From contig JAISRM010000168.1 of assembly GCA_031273645.1 (NCBI GenBank), forward strand, positions 1 to 6,419: DNA of 6,419 nucleotides. The letters are read 5' to 3'. The DNA is from Endomicrobium sp. (GTDB lineage Bacteria > Elusimicrobiota > Endomicrobiia > Endomicrobiales > Endomicrobiaceae). The number at the start of each line of letters is the position of its first letter. Position 1 is the first letter of the stretch. The notes beneath the pieces were generated by a model. It saw only the letters and a program-made list of their open reading frames with translations. It made no database searches and was not told the DNA's origin. This document shows, in pieces, positions 1 through 5,408 of the stretch. Made by a program: the position numbers and the translations under genes.

Positions 1-702
1 ACAGACGCAAAGAAAGGCAAAGTATTTACGAAAATAATAAGAGAAATCGTTATAGCCGCTAAAGAAGGCGGCGGTTCCATAGAAAACAACGCCCGTTTGC
101 GTAAAGTTATAGAAGACGCTAAAGAAGCTAATATGCCCCAAGATAATATAAAAAAAGCTATACAGCGCGGCACGGGGGAACTTCCCGGCGTTGTTTACGA
201 AGAAATGTCTTACGAAGGATACGGTCCGGCCGGAGTGGCGTTGATGGTTGAAATTACTACCGACAATAAAAACAGAACGGCTTCTGAAATAAGAAAGATA
301 TTTTCCCAGCATAACGGGAATATGGGAGAAACCGGATGCGTAGGCTGGATGTTTGACAGAAAGGGCGATATCGGCGTTGCAAAAGACGCCGCCGACGAAG
401 AAACGCTCATGAACATAGCTTTAGAAGCGGGAGCGGAAGATTTTAAAACCGACGCCGACGAATACGAAATAATAACTTCCCCTGCAGATTTTGAAAAAGT
501 AAAAGCCGCTCTTAAAGAAAAAAATATACCTTTGCTTTCTTCAGAGATTACAAATTTGCCGCAAACTTATGTTAAGCTTACCGGAGACGACGCTTCAAGC
601 ATGCTAAAACTTATGGACGCTCTTGAAGAGCACGACGACGTCAAAAACGTTTATGCAAATTTTGACATCTCTCCTGAAGACATAGAAAAATTCGGCGCTT
701 AA
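1..702 (+). CDS. yebC: YebC/TACO1-family protein, 5'-truncated by window edge
   Basis: The reading frame is open from base 1 and encodes 233 residues to a TAA stop at 700-702. It starts TDAKKGKVFTKIIREIVIAA, which matches the family from about residue 17, so only about 16 N-terminal residues (the usual MAGHSKWANI-type start) lie upstream. A TTG at 97 is an internal codon and not the real start. Recognisable family blocks are KEGGGSIENNARLR, NMPQDNIKKAIQRGTGE, YEGYGPAGVALMVE, DNKNRTASEIRKIFSQHNGN, and a C-terminal LMDALEEHDDVKNVYANFDI. The family is cytoplasmic. It was long annotated as a transcriptional regulator, and TACO1/YebC members are now linked to translation of difficult (proline-rich) stretches. 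Which role applies here cannot be read from the sequence. It lies upstream of ruvC, a common neighbourhood, but a terminator and a repeat cluster separate them, so co-transcription is uncertain. No frameshift or odd residue is seen. Confidence 0.96.
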   Translation, partial: TDAKKGKVFTKIIREIVIAAKEGGGSIENNARLRKVIEDAKEANMPQDNIKKAIQRGTGELPGVVYEEMSYEGYGPAGVALMVEITTDNKNRTASEIRKIFSQHNGNMGETGCVGWMFDRKGDIGVAKDAADEETLMNIALEAGAEDFKTDADEYEIITSPADFEKVKAALKEKNIPLLSSEITNLPQTYVKLTGDDASSMLKLMDALEEHDDVKNVYANFDISPEDIEKFGA

Positions 703-705
703 CCG

Positions 706-725
706 CGGCTTTCAGCCGTTTTTTT
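706..725 (+). terminator. Rho-independent terminator after yebC
   Basis: Three bases after the yebC stop, CGGCT (706-710) pairs with AGCCG (714-718) across a TTC loop. The stem is followed directly by seven T residues (719-725). The stem is short (5 bp, plus a possible G-U pair), but the position and T-run are as expected for an intrinsic terminator. It would separate yebC transcription from ruvC. Confidence 0.7.
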
Positions 726-798
726 AGAGAAAATCTAATACGCAACTGCAATTTTAATTGTCTGACTAAAACATGGATTTCCATTTTCTTTGTCAAAA

Positions 799-857
799 CA
801 GACAAAGTCTGTCGTCTCAGAATGTCTTTTTGGTCTGTCATTCCCGCGAAAGCGGGA
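799..857 (+). repeat. 59-bp direct repeat, copy 1
   Basis: It begins with a CAGAC-AAA-GTCTG hairpin (799-811), continues through TCAGAATGTCTTTT, and ends in the hairpin TCCCGC-GAAA-GCGGGA (842-857), a 6-bp stem with a GNRA-type tetraloop. It aligns without gaps to 953-1011, differing at 5 of 59 positions. Unlike copy 2 it is followed at once by the CAGAC-TTC-GTCTG hairpin, so GTCTG before the stem can also pair with CAGAC after it, giving an alternative larger fold. Confidence 0.85.
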
Positions 858-886
858 CAGACTTCGTCTGTTTTTATGATGACCAA

Positions 887-930
887 GTTTACTAAAAAAT
901 TTTTTTTACATTGTGTTTTTAAAAACAATA
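887..930 (+). repeat. A/T-rich 44-bp repeat core, copy 1
   Basis: It starts GTTTACTAAAAAA, runs through eight T residues and ACATTGTG, and ends in the near-palindrome TTTTTAAAAACAATA. It matches 1018-1060 except for one extra A and one T/C difference. It appears to be the internal part of the repeat element, but this copy lacks the right-hand inverted end that follows copy 2. Confidence 0.8.
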
Positions 931-952
931 CAAGTTAATAGAATTAATAGAG

Positions 953-1011
953 CAGACGCAGTCTGTCGTATCAGAATGTCTTTTCGGTTTGTCATTCCCG
1001 CGAAAGCGGGA
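953..1011 (+). repeat. 59-bp direct repeat, copy 2
   Basis: It has the same layout as 799-857: a CAGAC-GCA-GTCTG hairpin at 953-965, then TCAGAATGTCTTTT, then the GNRA-capped hairpin. Here the hairpin stem extends to 8 bp, ATTCCCGC-GAAA-GCGGGAAT (994-1013). The offset from copy 1 is 154 bases. Confidence 0.85.
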
Positions 1012-1105
1012 ATCCACGTTTACTAAAAATTTTTTTTACATTGCGTTTTTAAAAACAATAATATTAATATTAAAAATAGATTCCCATTTTCATGGCAATG
1101 ACAGA
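988..1105. mobile_element. MITE-like element with 27-bp imperfect inverted ends
   Basis: The left end 988-1014 and the reverse complement of the right end 1079-1105 agree at 21 of 27 positions. Four of the six differences fall as two paired changes in the inner stem (GC/GC on the left becomes AT/AT on the right), so the GAAA-capped hairpin is kept in both ends. The interior is an A/T-rich 64-bp stretch with no coding capacity, so any movement would depend on a transposase elsewhere. No clear target-site duplication is visible. It could equally be a REP-type pair (two inverted hairpins) spread by another route. Confidence 0.55.
1018..1060 (+). repeat. A/T-rich 43-bp repeat core, copy 2
   Basis: This is the second copy of the A/T-rich core, nearly identical to 887-930. 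It lies between the left inverted end (988-1014) and the right inverted end (1079-1105) of the complete-looking element. Confidence 0.8.
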
Positions 1106-1119
1106 CTTCGTCTGTTTTT
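1101..1119 (+). other. Repeat-borne hairpin plus T-run (terminator-like)
   Basis: ACAGAC pairs with GTCTGT around a TTC loop and is followed by TTTT. An identical structure lies at 857-875. The 6-bp stem and T-run resemble a weak intrinsic terminator on the + strand. As a repeat component its effect on ruvC transcription is uncertain. Confidence 0.4.
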
Positions 1120-1123
1120 ATGC

Positions 1124-1139
1124 GGGTTGGCGACAACCC
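1124..1139 (+). other. Perfect 6-bp hairpin with GCGA tetraloop
   Basis: GGGTTG (1124-1129) and CAACCC (1134-1139) pair perfectly around GCGA, a GNRA-type loop. It is followed by a second hairpin, TGGAAA-AACAG-TTTCCA (1141-1157), and five T residues (1158-1162). Together they could fold in a ruvC leader transcript or act as a weak terminator. No known RNA family is recognised. Confidence 0.4.
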
Positions 1140-1194
1140 TTGGAAAAACAGTTTCCATTTTTAGTGATATTGACGACGTCCATGTCCAATAAAA

Positions 1195-1207
1195 CAGGCG
1201 AAGCCTG
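1195..1207 (+). promoter_or_regulatory. Hairpin just upstream of the ruvC ribosome binding site
   Basis: CAGGC-GAA-GCCTG forms a perfect 5-bp stem ending three bases before the TGGAG sequence (1211-1215) that lies 5 bases before the ruvC ATG. Its form (CAGRC-NNN-GYCTG) resembles the hairpins of the repeat cluster, so it may be a diverged repeat end. A role in ruvC translation is possible but only inferred. Confidence 0.4.
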
Positions 1208-1220
1208 CTTTGGAGTTTAA

Positions 1221-1814
1221 ATGATTGTTCTTGGCATTGATCCCGGTCTTGAAACGACGGGGTGGGGCGTAATAAAATCGTCAGAAAGGGAAAAAATATT
1301 TCCCGTTGCTTACGGGGCGATACGCACGGCTTCAAAAGAAACTCTTATACTGAGATTAAAAAATATAAACGCGGCCGTTCAGGCTATTTTAGATAAATAT
1401 CAGCCGCAGGTAGTCGCCATAGAGCAGCTGTTTTTTTTAAAGAGAGCGGCAAGCGTAGCTCAGGTCGGGCAGGCAAGAGGCGCGATAGTTTTAACTATAG
1501 CTCAAAATAATCTGCCTCTTTTTGAATATAATCCAAGAAGCGTAAAAATTGCCCTTACCGGTTACGGTTCTGCGGATAAACAGCAAATGCAGCGCATGGT
1601 TAAGGCGGCGCTCGGATTAAAAGAAATACCTCAGCCCGACGATGCCGCAGACGCTTTGGCAATGGCGGTATGTCATATAAATTCAATAAAATACAATTCA
1701 ACGGCGTCTTCAAATAATCTGCTAAGCGTTTTGTATAAAAAAAACCGCGCAAAATCAGACCGCTTCAGCCAAGTTCAAATTATAGAATATTTAAAAAAAG
1801 CAAAGGCAAAATAA
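1221..1814 (+). CDS. ruvC: Crossover junction endodeoxyribonuclease RuvC
   Basis: RuvC is the Holliday junction resolvase. As a dimer on RuvA-bound junctions it makes paired nicks so that crossed recombination intermediates are separated. The 197-residue product has the RNase H-like fold signature. D7 lies in VLGIDPGLETTGWGVI, E68 in VVAIEQLFF, and the C-terminal acidic cluster is QPDDAADALAMAVCH (D141 and D144 matching the family pair), so the catalytic acidic set is complete. The KxxxxGxGxADKxQMQxMV segment around residues 109-127 is also typical. The ATG is supported by TGGAG five bases upstream. Usual family length is about 160-175 residues. This protein carries roughly 40 additional residues after AMAVCHINS (155-197), rich in Lys, Asn and Ser, which I do not recognise. 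The stop codon directly abuts the ruvA start, so the two are probably translationally coupled. Confidence 0.97.
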   Translation: MIVLGIDPGLETTGWGVIKSSEREKIFPVAYGAIRTASKETLILRLKNINAAVQAILDKYQPQVVAIEQLFFLKRAASVAQVGQARGAIVLTIAQNNLPLFEYNPRSVKIALTGYGSADKQQMQRMVKAALGLKEIPQPDDAADALAMAVCHINSIKYNSTASSNNLLSVLYKKNRAKSDRFSQVQIIEYLKKAKAK

Positions 1815-2432
1815 ATGTTAGACTATATTGGCGGAACATTAACGGATAAATCTTTAGAAGGCATTACCGTAGAAACGCAGGGGCTTGGATATTTTATATC
1901 TACGACGTCTTCTACTTTTGAAAAACTGCCGGAAAGCGGCGCGCAGGTAAAAATTTATATTTTTGAAAGCACGGCGGGAATGTACGGCGGAGTTATAAAT
2001 CTTTACGGATTTTTAACGCGACAGGAAAGAGAGATGTTTGTTCTCATTAAAGACGAAGTTCCGGGAACAGGCGCAAAAAAAGCGCTTGAATATCTTGATA
2101 AAATTTCAAAATCTTTTGCCGATTTTAAAGCGGCTGTAATTTCTAAAAATTATTCTATGCTTACCGGAGTTTTCGGTTTTACAAAAAAGACCGCCGACAA
2201 ACTTGTAGCCGCGCTTAAAGATAAAATACAGCTTATAAACGTTGCAGGCAGTCAAAAGTGGGACGCATCCTCTTATAACGCCGACAATGCTCTTATCGGC
2301 GAAGCAGTTTCGGCTTTAATAGCTTTGGGATATAAAGAAATAAACGCCCGAGCCGCCGTCAACAAAGCTTACGAAACATCTCCCGTATTAACCGTAGAAG
2401 AACTTATAAAACAATCCCTAAAACACCTTTAG
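1815..2432 (+). CDS. ruvA: Holliday junction branch migration protein RuvA (divergent)
   Basis: RuvA tetramers bind the four-way junction and hold RuvB rings on opposite arms. The 205 residues match the family's length and three-domain plan: an N-terminal OB-like domain (about 1-66, ending NLYGF), a helix-hairpin-helix domain (about 67-140), and a RuvB-contacting C-terminal domain (about 158-205, with EAVSALIALGYKEINARAAV and LTVEELIKQSL). Two parts are unusual. The acidic-pin loop (E. coli residues R54-E55-D56) is replaced by a three-residue-longer STAGMYGGVI stretch without acids. The second hairpin reads VFGFTKKTA where PGIGKKTA is normal, and the first is VPGTGAKKA with one added residue. 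The start follows the ruvC stop with no gap, and AAAGG (1802-1806) within the ruvC end is a weak ribosome binding site. The frame is intact, so I call it functional but diverged. Confidence 0.93.
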   Translation: MLDYIGGTLTDKSLEGITVETQGLGYFISTTSSTFEKLPESGAQVKIYIFESTAGMYGGVINLYGFLTRQEREMFVLIKDEVPGTGAKKALEYLDKISKSFADFKAAVISKNYSMLTGVFGFTKKTADKLVAALKDKIQLINVAGSQKWDASSYNADNALIGEAVSALIALGYKEINARAAVNKAYETSPVLTVEELIKQSLKHL

Positions 2433-2529
2433 TTTATTGTCAAATGAAAACATTTCAGAAGCGTCTGCAGAACAATACTTTGACCCTCAGGAAACAAAAG
2501 ATATAAATAAACTGCTTTCGGCTGTTTAA
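2422..2529 (+). other. Short unexplained open frame between ruvA and ruvB
   Basis: A frame open from 2422 to the TAA at 2527-2529 could be read from TTG at 2437 as a 30-residue acidic peptide containing SEASAEQYFDPQETK and ending INKLLSAV. The composition looks protein-like rather than random, but no ribosome binding site precedes the TTG and I recognise no family. It could be a small gene, a remnant of a lost gene, or chance. A competing ATG frame (2444-2506, 20 residues) has no better support. Confidence 0.2.
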
Positions 2530-2546
2530 GCCCGCTTTTTTAAAAT

Positions 2547-2575
2547 TTTACCCGCCGCTTCGTTTTTGATATACT
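2547..2575 (+). promoter_or_regulatory. Candidate sigma70-type promoter for ruvB
   Basis: TTTACC (2547-2552) stands 17 bases before TATACT (2570-2575). The -10 box matches the TATAAT consensus at 5 of 6 positions and the -35 box matches at 4 of 6. Transcription would start near 2582, giving a leader of about 33 bases before the ruvB ATG. This fits the 182-bp break between ruvA and ruvB. Confidence 0.45.
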
Positions 2576-2603
2576 TGTAAAAAGTTTAAAAATTTCCGGA
2601 TTT

Positions 2604-2609
2604 AAGGAA
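2604..2609 (+). promoter_or_regulatory. Ribosome binding site of ruvB
   Basis: AAGGAA lies five bases upstream of the ATG at 2615. It is the clearest Shine-Dalgarno match between ruvA and ruvB and fixes the ruvB start. Confidence 0.75.
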
Positions 2610-2614
2610 TAATT

Positions 2615-3637
2615 ATGGAAGAAATTGAAAGGATTCTTGAGGCGTCAAAACTTGTCGAAGAGGACAGAATAGAAAATTCTTTAAGGCCTAATTCTCTTGA
2701 CGATTTTGTAGGACAGGATAAGCTTAAAGAGAATTTGAAGATTTTTATAGAGGCTGCAAAAACAAGAAAAGAAGCTTTAGATCATTGCTTGTTTTACGCG
2801 CCTCCCGGGCTTGGAAAGACGACATTGTCGCATATCATCGCAAAAGAAATGGGCGCAAATTTAAGAATGACTTCAGGACCCGTGCTTGAAAGAGTCGGCG
2901 ATTTGGCGGCAATACTTACAAATCTTAATGAAGGCGACGTTTTTTTTATAGACGAAATTCACAGGCTTAATCATCTTGTTGAAGAATCTCTTTATCCGGT
3001 AATGGAAGATTTTGAACTTGACATTATCATCGGGCAGGGACCGTCGGCAAAAACGATAAAACTTCCGGTCCCTCATTTTACTCTGATAGGCGCCACCACA
3101 AGAGCCGGTCTTCTTTCAAGCCCTTTAAGAGACCGTTTCGGCATAATAGGGCATCTTGATTTTTACGGGCTTAAAGAACTAAATTATATAGTCAAACGTT
3201 CGTCGGGCATTATAAATATTGAAATTGACGACGATGCAAGCCAGGAAATAGCCCGCCGCTCAAGAGGAACGCCGCGCATAGTCAACAGACTTTTAAAAAG
3301 AGTCAGAGATTTTGCTCAGGTAAAAGGCGGTAAAATAACTGAGGATATAGCAAAAGAAGCTCTTGACGCGCTTGAGGTTGATAATGCGGGTCTTGATAAA
3401 ATGGACAGACTTCTTCTCAGCGTTATGGTTGAAAAATTCGGCGGCGGTCCGGTCGGCGTTGAAACTTTAGCCGTTGCGATTTCAGAAGAATCCGACACCA
3501 TCACCGACGTTTACGAGCCTTATCTTATACAGTCGGGTTTTATGGCAAGGACCTCAAGAGGCCGCGTTGTTACTGAAGCCGGATTTAAACATCTTGGTTT
3601 TGAAGTTCCAAAGAATGCGCAAAAAGAATTGTTTTAG
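2615..3637 (+). CDS. ruvB: Holliday junction branch migration ATPase RuvB
   Basis: RuvB is the AAA+ ring helicase that, docked on RuvA, pumps DNA through Holliday junctions by ATP hydrolysis. The 340 residues are normal length. The N-terminal LRPNSLDDFVGQDKLKENL is followed by Walker A APPGLGKTT (62-70), Walker B FFIDEIHRL (D113, E114), sensor 1 around TLIGATTRAGLLSSPL, the arginine-finger segment LRDRFG (171-176) and sensor 2 RGTPRIVNRLLKRVRDFA. A winged-helix C-terminal domain contains EKFGGGPVGVETLA, DVYEPYLIQSGFMARTSRGR and a final EAGFKHLGFEVP. The first Walker A glycine, normally GPPGLGKTT, is alanine here. All residues contacting phosphate and magnesium are kept, so activity is expected. 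It has its own ribosome binding site and probable promoter and follows ruvA after 182 bases. It probably also feeds transcription into queH, 54 bases downstream, as no clear terminator intervenes. Confidence 0.98.
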   Translation: MEEIERILEASKLVEEDRIENSLRPNSLDDFVGQDKLKENLKIFIEAAKTRKEALDHCLFYAPPGLGKTTLSHIIAKEMGANLRMTSGPVLERVGDLAAILTNLNEGDVFFIDEIHRLNHLVEESLYPVMEDFELDIIIGQGPSAKTIKLPVPHFTLIGATTRAGLLSSPLRDRFGIIGHLDFYGLKELNYIVKRSSGIINIEIDDDASQEIARRSRGTPRIVNRLLKRVRDFAQVKGGKITEDIAKEALDALEVDNAGLDKMDRLLLSVMVEKFGGGPVGVETLAVAISEESDTITDVYEPYLIQSGFMARTSRGRVVTEAGFKHLGFEVPKNAQKELF

Positions 3638-3691
3638 ATCTTCAGATTTTTTATTTTACATAATGCTTTAAATCCGGAACTTTTTCAAAAT

Positions 3692-4219
3692 ATGAAAAAA
3701 AAACTTTTACTTCACATTTGCTGCGCTCCGTGTTCTGCGTCTGCAGTCGCGGCTTTAAAAACGCAATACGACATATCTTTTTATTGGTATAATCCAAATA
3801 TTTACGATAAAGAAGAATACGGCAAAAGAAAAGATTGCGCCGTCCGTTATGCAAAAGAACTCGGCTTTGTTTTTTTTGAAGAAAAAGATTTTATTTATGA
3901 TTATAATTTGTGGAAAAATAAGAGCGCTGAAAATTGCGCCCTTTGTTATAAATTAAGGCTTGCAAAGACCGCTGAGTTTGCAAAAAACAACGGCTTTGAT
4001 TTTTTTTCAACTTCTCTTCTGTCAAGCCCTTATCAAAAGCACGATATAATAAAACAAACGGCGTTGGAATGCGCCGCTGCATGCGGCGTCAATTTTTTAT
4101 ACAAAGATTTCAGGCCGGGTTTTTACGAAGGAAAGAACTCGTTAAGGCGCGCCGGATATTATTTGCAAAAATATTGCGCTTGCCGCAAATCTTACGAAGA
4201 AAGATTTAATAAACAATAA
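3692..4219 (+). CDS. queH: Epoxyqueuosine reductase QueH
   Basis: QueH (DUF208 family) reduces epoxyqueuosine to queuosine at tRNA position 34, the last step of the pathway, and replaces the unrelated cobalamin-dependent QueG. The 175-residue product starts with the typical LLLHICCAPCSASAV (C10, C11, C14), then has FYWYNPNIYDKEEYGKRK, the ENCALCYKLRL motif (C82, C85), TSLLSSPYQKHDII, DFRPGFYEGKNSLRRAGYYLQKYCACRKS and C162/C164. These paired cysteines are the family's iron-sulfur and metal ligands. The ATG places the CC motif at the usual distance from the N-terminus. The upstream GGAA (3676-3679) is 12 bases away, so the ribosome binding site is weak. It lies two genes before queA, the enzyme that makes its substrate, which supports the assignment. 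Confidence 0.95.
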   Translation: MKKKLLLHICCAPCSASAVAALKTQYDISFYWYNPNIYDKEEYGKRKDCAVRYAKELGFVFFEEKDFIYDYNLWKNKSAENCALCYKLRLAKTAEFAKNNGFDFFSTSLLSSPYQKHDIIKQTALECAAACGVNFLYKDFRPGFYEGKNSLRRAGYYLQKYCACRKSYEERFNKQ

Positions 4220-4248
4220 ATTCCGTTATTTTTCGCGGCTTAAAATTT

Positions 4249-4253
4249 AGGAG
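4249..4253 (+). promoter_or_regulatory. Ribosome binding site of the SpoIID-like gene
   Basis: AGGAG lies 10 bases before the ATG at 4264. The spacing is slightly long, but no nearer in-frame start fits the signal peptide better. Confidence 0.65.
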
Positions 4254-4263
4254 CGACTTTAAG

Positions 4264-5385
4264 ATGAAAAAGTTTTTCTTTATCCCTCTTATTTTTATTT
4301 GTTCTTTTTCATATGCGGCTATGACGGCGCGCAAAGACATAAAAGTCGGGATTATAATAAACGCGCAGTCTTTTGTCGCCGCAAGCAACGAAGAATTTAT
4401 TATTTCAGACGCCTCAAATCGTAAATTTAAACTCAGCAAGGGCAGAGCAAAACTTTCTTTTTCCGGCGGACAATTACTGTTAGATACCAATAAGATAGCT
4501 CTTCCTGCAGTTATCAGTTCCGCAAAAGGCGTAATTTTTGCCGATAAAAAAGCGTATAGAGGCTATCTCTCTGTCGTTAAATCCGCAAAAGGAATAAACG
4601 TAATAAACGTTTTGTCCGTAGAGGATTATCTTAAAGGCGTTGTTGCGCGGGAGGCAAGCCCCGGCTGGCCTTTAGAATCTTTGAAAGCTCAAGCCGTTAT
4701 AAGCAGAACATATACTCTGGCTAACCTCAACAAACATAAACACGAAGGTTTTGATATGTGCGCGCAAACGCATTGTCAGGTTTACGGCGGCGCGTCTTCA
4801 GAGTATCTTCCTTCAAACAAAGCCGTGATTAAAACCAAAGGGGAAGTTTTAGTTTACGGCGGCAAATTTGCCCAGACGGTTTTTCACGCAAATTGCGGAG
4901 GTCATACCGAAGATCCAAAATATGTCTGGAATTGGGCTGCTCAGACGCCGCCTTATTTAGAAGGCGTTAAATGCGTTTATTGCAAAAACGCTCCGCATTC
5001 TGAGTGGGAACAGACTATAGACGAAAGTTTTATACGAAGTAAGCTGTCGTCTTACAGAGTCGGTAAAATTAAGTCCATAAAAGTAAAAGGGAAAACTCCG
5101 GCCGGCTCGGCTATAGACATTGAGATTTTGCATTCAAACGGAAATCTGACTTTTAACGCCTATAAATTCCGTCTGGCCGTTGACGCATGGAAGATAAAAA
5201 GCGCGACCTTTGAAAGCATAGAAAAAAACGGAACAAAATTTACGTTTAAAGGAAAAGGCTGGGGGCATAAGGTGGGTTTATGTCAGTGGGGCGCAAAAGG
5301 TATGGCTGATGCCGGCAAAAAATATAAGCGCATATTGTCTTTTTATTATCCTAAAACAGAAATTGTTAAAGTTGAATACAAATAA
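4264..5385 (+). CDS. spoIID: SpoIID/LytB-domain peptidoglycan lytic transglycosylase, secreted
   Basis: SpoIID/LytB enzymes cleave glycan strands stripped of stem peptides by amidases, and outside spore formers they serve in cell-wall remodelling. The 373-residue product opens with a signal peptide (KKFFFIPLIFICSF, with likely cleavage after SYA or SYAA, residues 18-19), so it acts outside the cytoplasmic membrane. Residues about 25-110 form a beta-rich N-terminal region. The core follows: VLSVEDYLKGVVAREASPGW with the probable catalytic E130, PLESLKAQAVISRTYTL, DMCAQTHCQVYGG (C166, H170, C171), FHANCGGHTEDPKYVW (C211) and a C-terminal GKGWGHKVGLCQWGAKGMA. The Cys/His set resembles the metal-binding site of SpoIID. 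An extra CVYC pair (C237, C240) is present. It sits 44 bases after queH and 23 before queA, so co-transcription is likely. No sporulation genes are visible, so a vegetative role is inferred. Confidence 0.93.
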   Translation: MKKFFFIPLIFICSFSYAAMTARKDIKVGIIINAQSFVAASNEEFIISDASNRKFKLSKGRAKLSFSGGQLLLDTNKIALPAVISSAKGVIFADKKAYRGYLSVVKSAKGINVINVLSVEDYLKGVVAREASPGWPLESLKAQAVISRTYTLANLNKHKHEGFDMCAQTHCQVYGGASSEYLPSNKAVIKTKGEVLVYGGKFAQTVFHANCGGHTEDPKYVWNWAAQTPPYLEGVKCVYCKNAPHSEWEQTIDESFIRSKLSSYRVGKIKSIKVKGKTPAGSAIDIEILHSNGNLTFNAYKFRLAVDAWKIKSATFESIEKNGTKFTFKGKGWGHKVGLCQWGAKGMADAGKKYKRILSFYYPKTEIVKVEYK

Positions 5386-5408
5386 GCGCAGAGGTCAGAG
5401 AGAAAAAA

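Larger units (their letters stand above)
776..1122. repeat. Cluster of short palindromic (REP/MITE-like) repeats
   Basis: This stretch fills most of the 518-bp gap between yebC and ruvC and holds no credible gene. It consists of overlapping pieces of one repeat family. A 59-bp unit occurs at 799-857 and 953-1011 with 5 mismatches. An A/T-rich 43/44-bp unit occurs at 887-930 and 1018-1060 with one indel and one substitution. A 22-bp hairpin-plus-T-run unit is identical at 857-878 and 1101-1122. A 37-bp end unit occurs at 776-812 and 1079-1115. CAGAC-NNN-GTCTG hairpins recur at 799-811, 858-870, 953-965 and 1102-1114. The motif TCATTCCCGCGAAAGCGGGA is of a type widely seen as dispersed intergenic repeats in bacteria. 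Flanking bases 726-775 show only a small palindrome (CAATT-TT-AATTG, 749-760). Confidence 0.85.

Noticed and set aside
641..928. 95-residue - strand frame containing PAFAGMTD
   Set aside because: It is an antisense reading of the same repeat cluster and the yebC end. PAFAGMT is a usual artefact of this repeat type.
776..1122. CRISPR array in the repeat cluster
   Set aside because: The repeats are palindromic, overlapping, unevenly spaced and only two or four in number. There are no regular unique spacers and no cas genes in the window.
989..1192. 67-residue + strand frame starting MSFPRKREST
   Set aside because: It begins inside the CCCGC-GAAA-GCGGG repeat. SFPRKRES-type peptides are typical translations of such dispersed repeats. 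There is no ribosome binding site and no further homology.
1170..1192. TTGACG (1170-1175) as a -35 box of a ruvC promoter
   Set aside because: No acceptable -10 box lies 16-18 bases downstream. The A-rich CAATAA is only 11 bases away and matches poorly.
1090..1335. 81-residue - strand frame over the ruvC start
   Set aside because: It overlaps the well-supported N-terminus of ruvC on the opposite strand and shows no family motif.
2526..2560. Possible terminator after ruvA around AAGCCCGCTTTTTT
   Set aside because: The complementary bases are too close together to form a stem with a usable loop. The T-run alone is not enough.
3636..3656. Terminator after ruvB (ATCT-TC-AGAT followed by T residues)
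   Set aside because: The stem is only 4 bp of weak pairs with a two-base loop, so it is unlikely to terminate.
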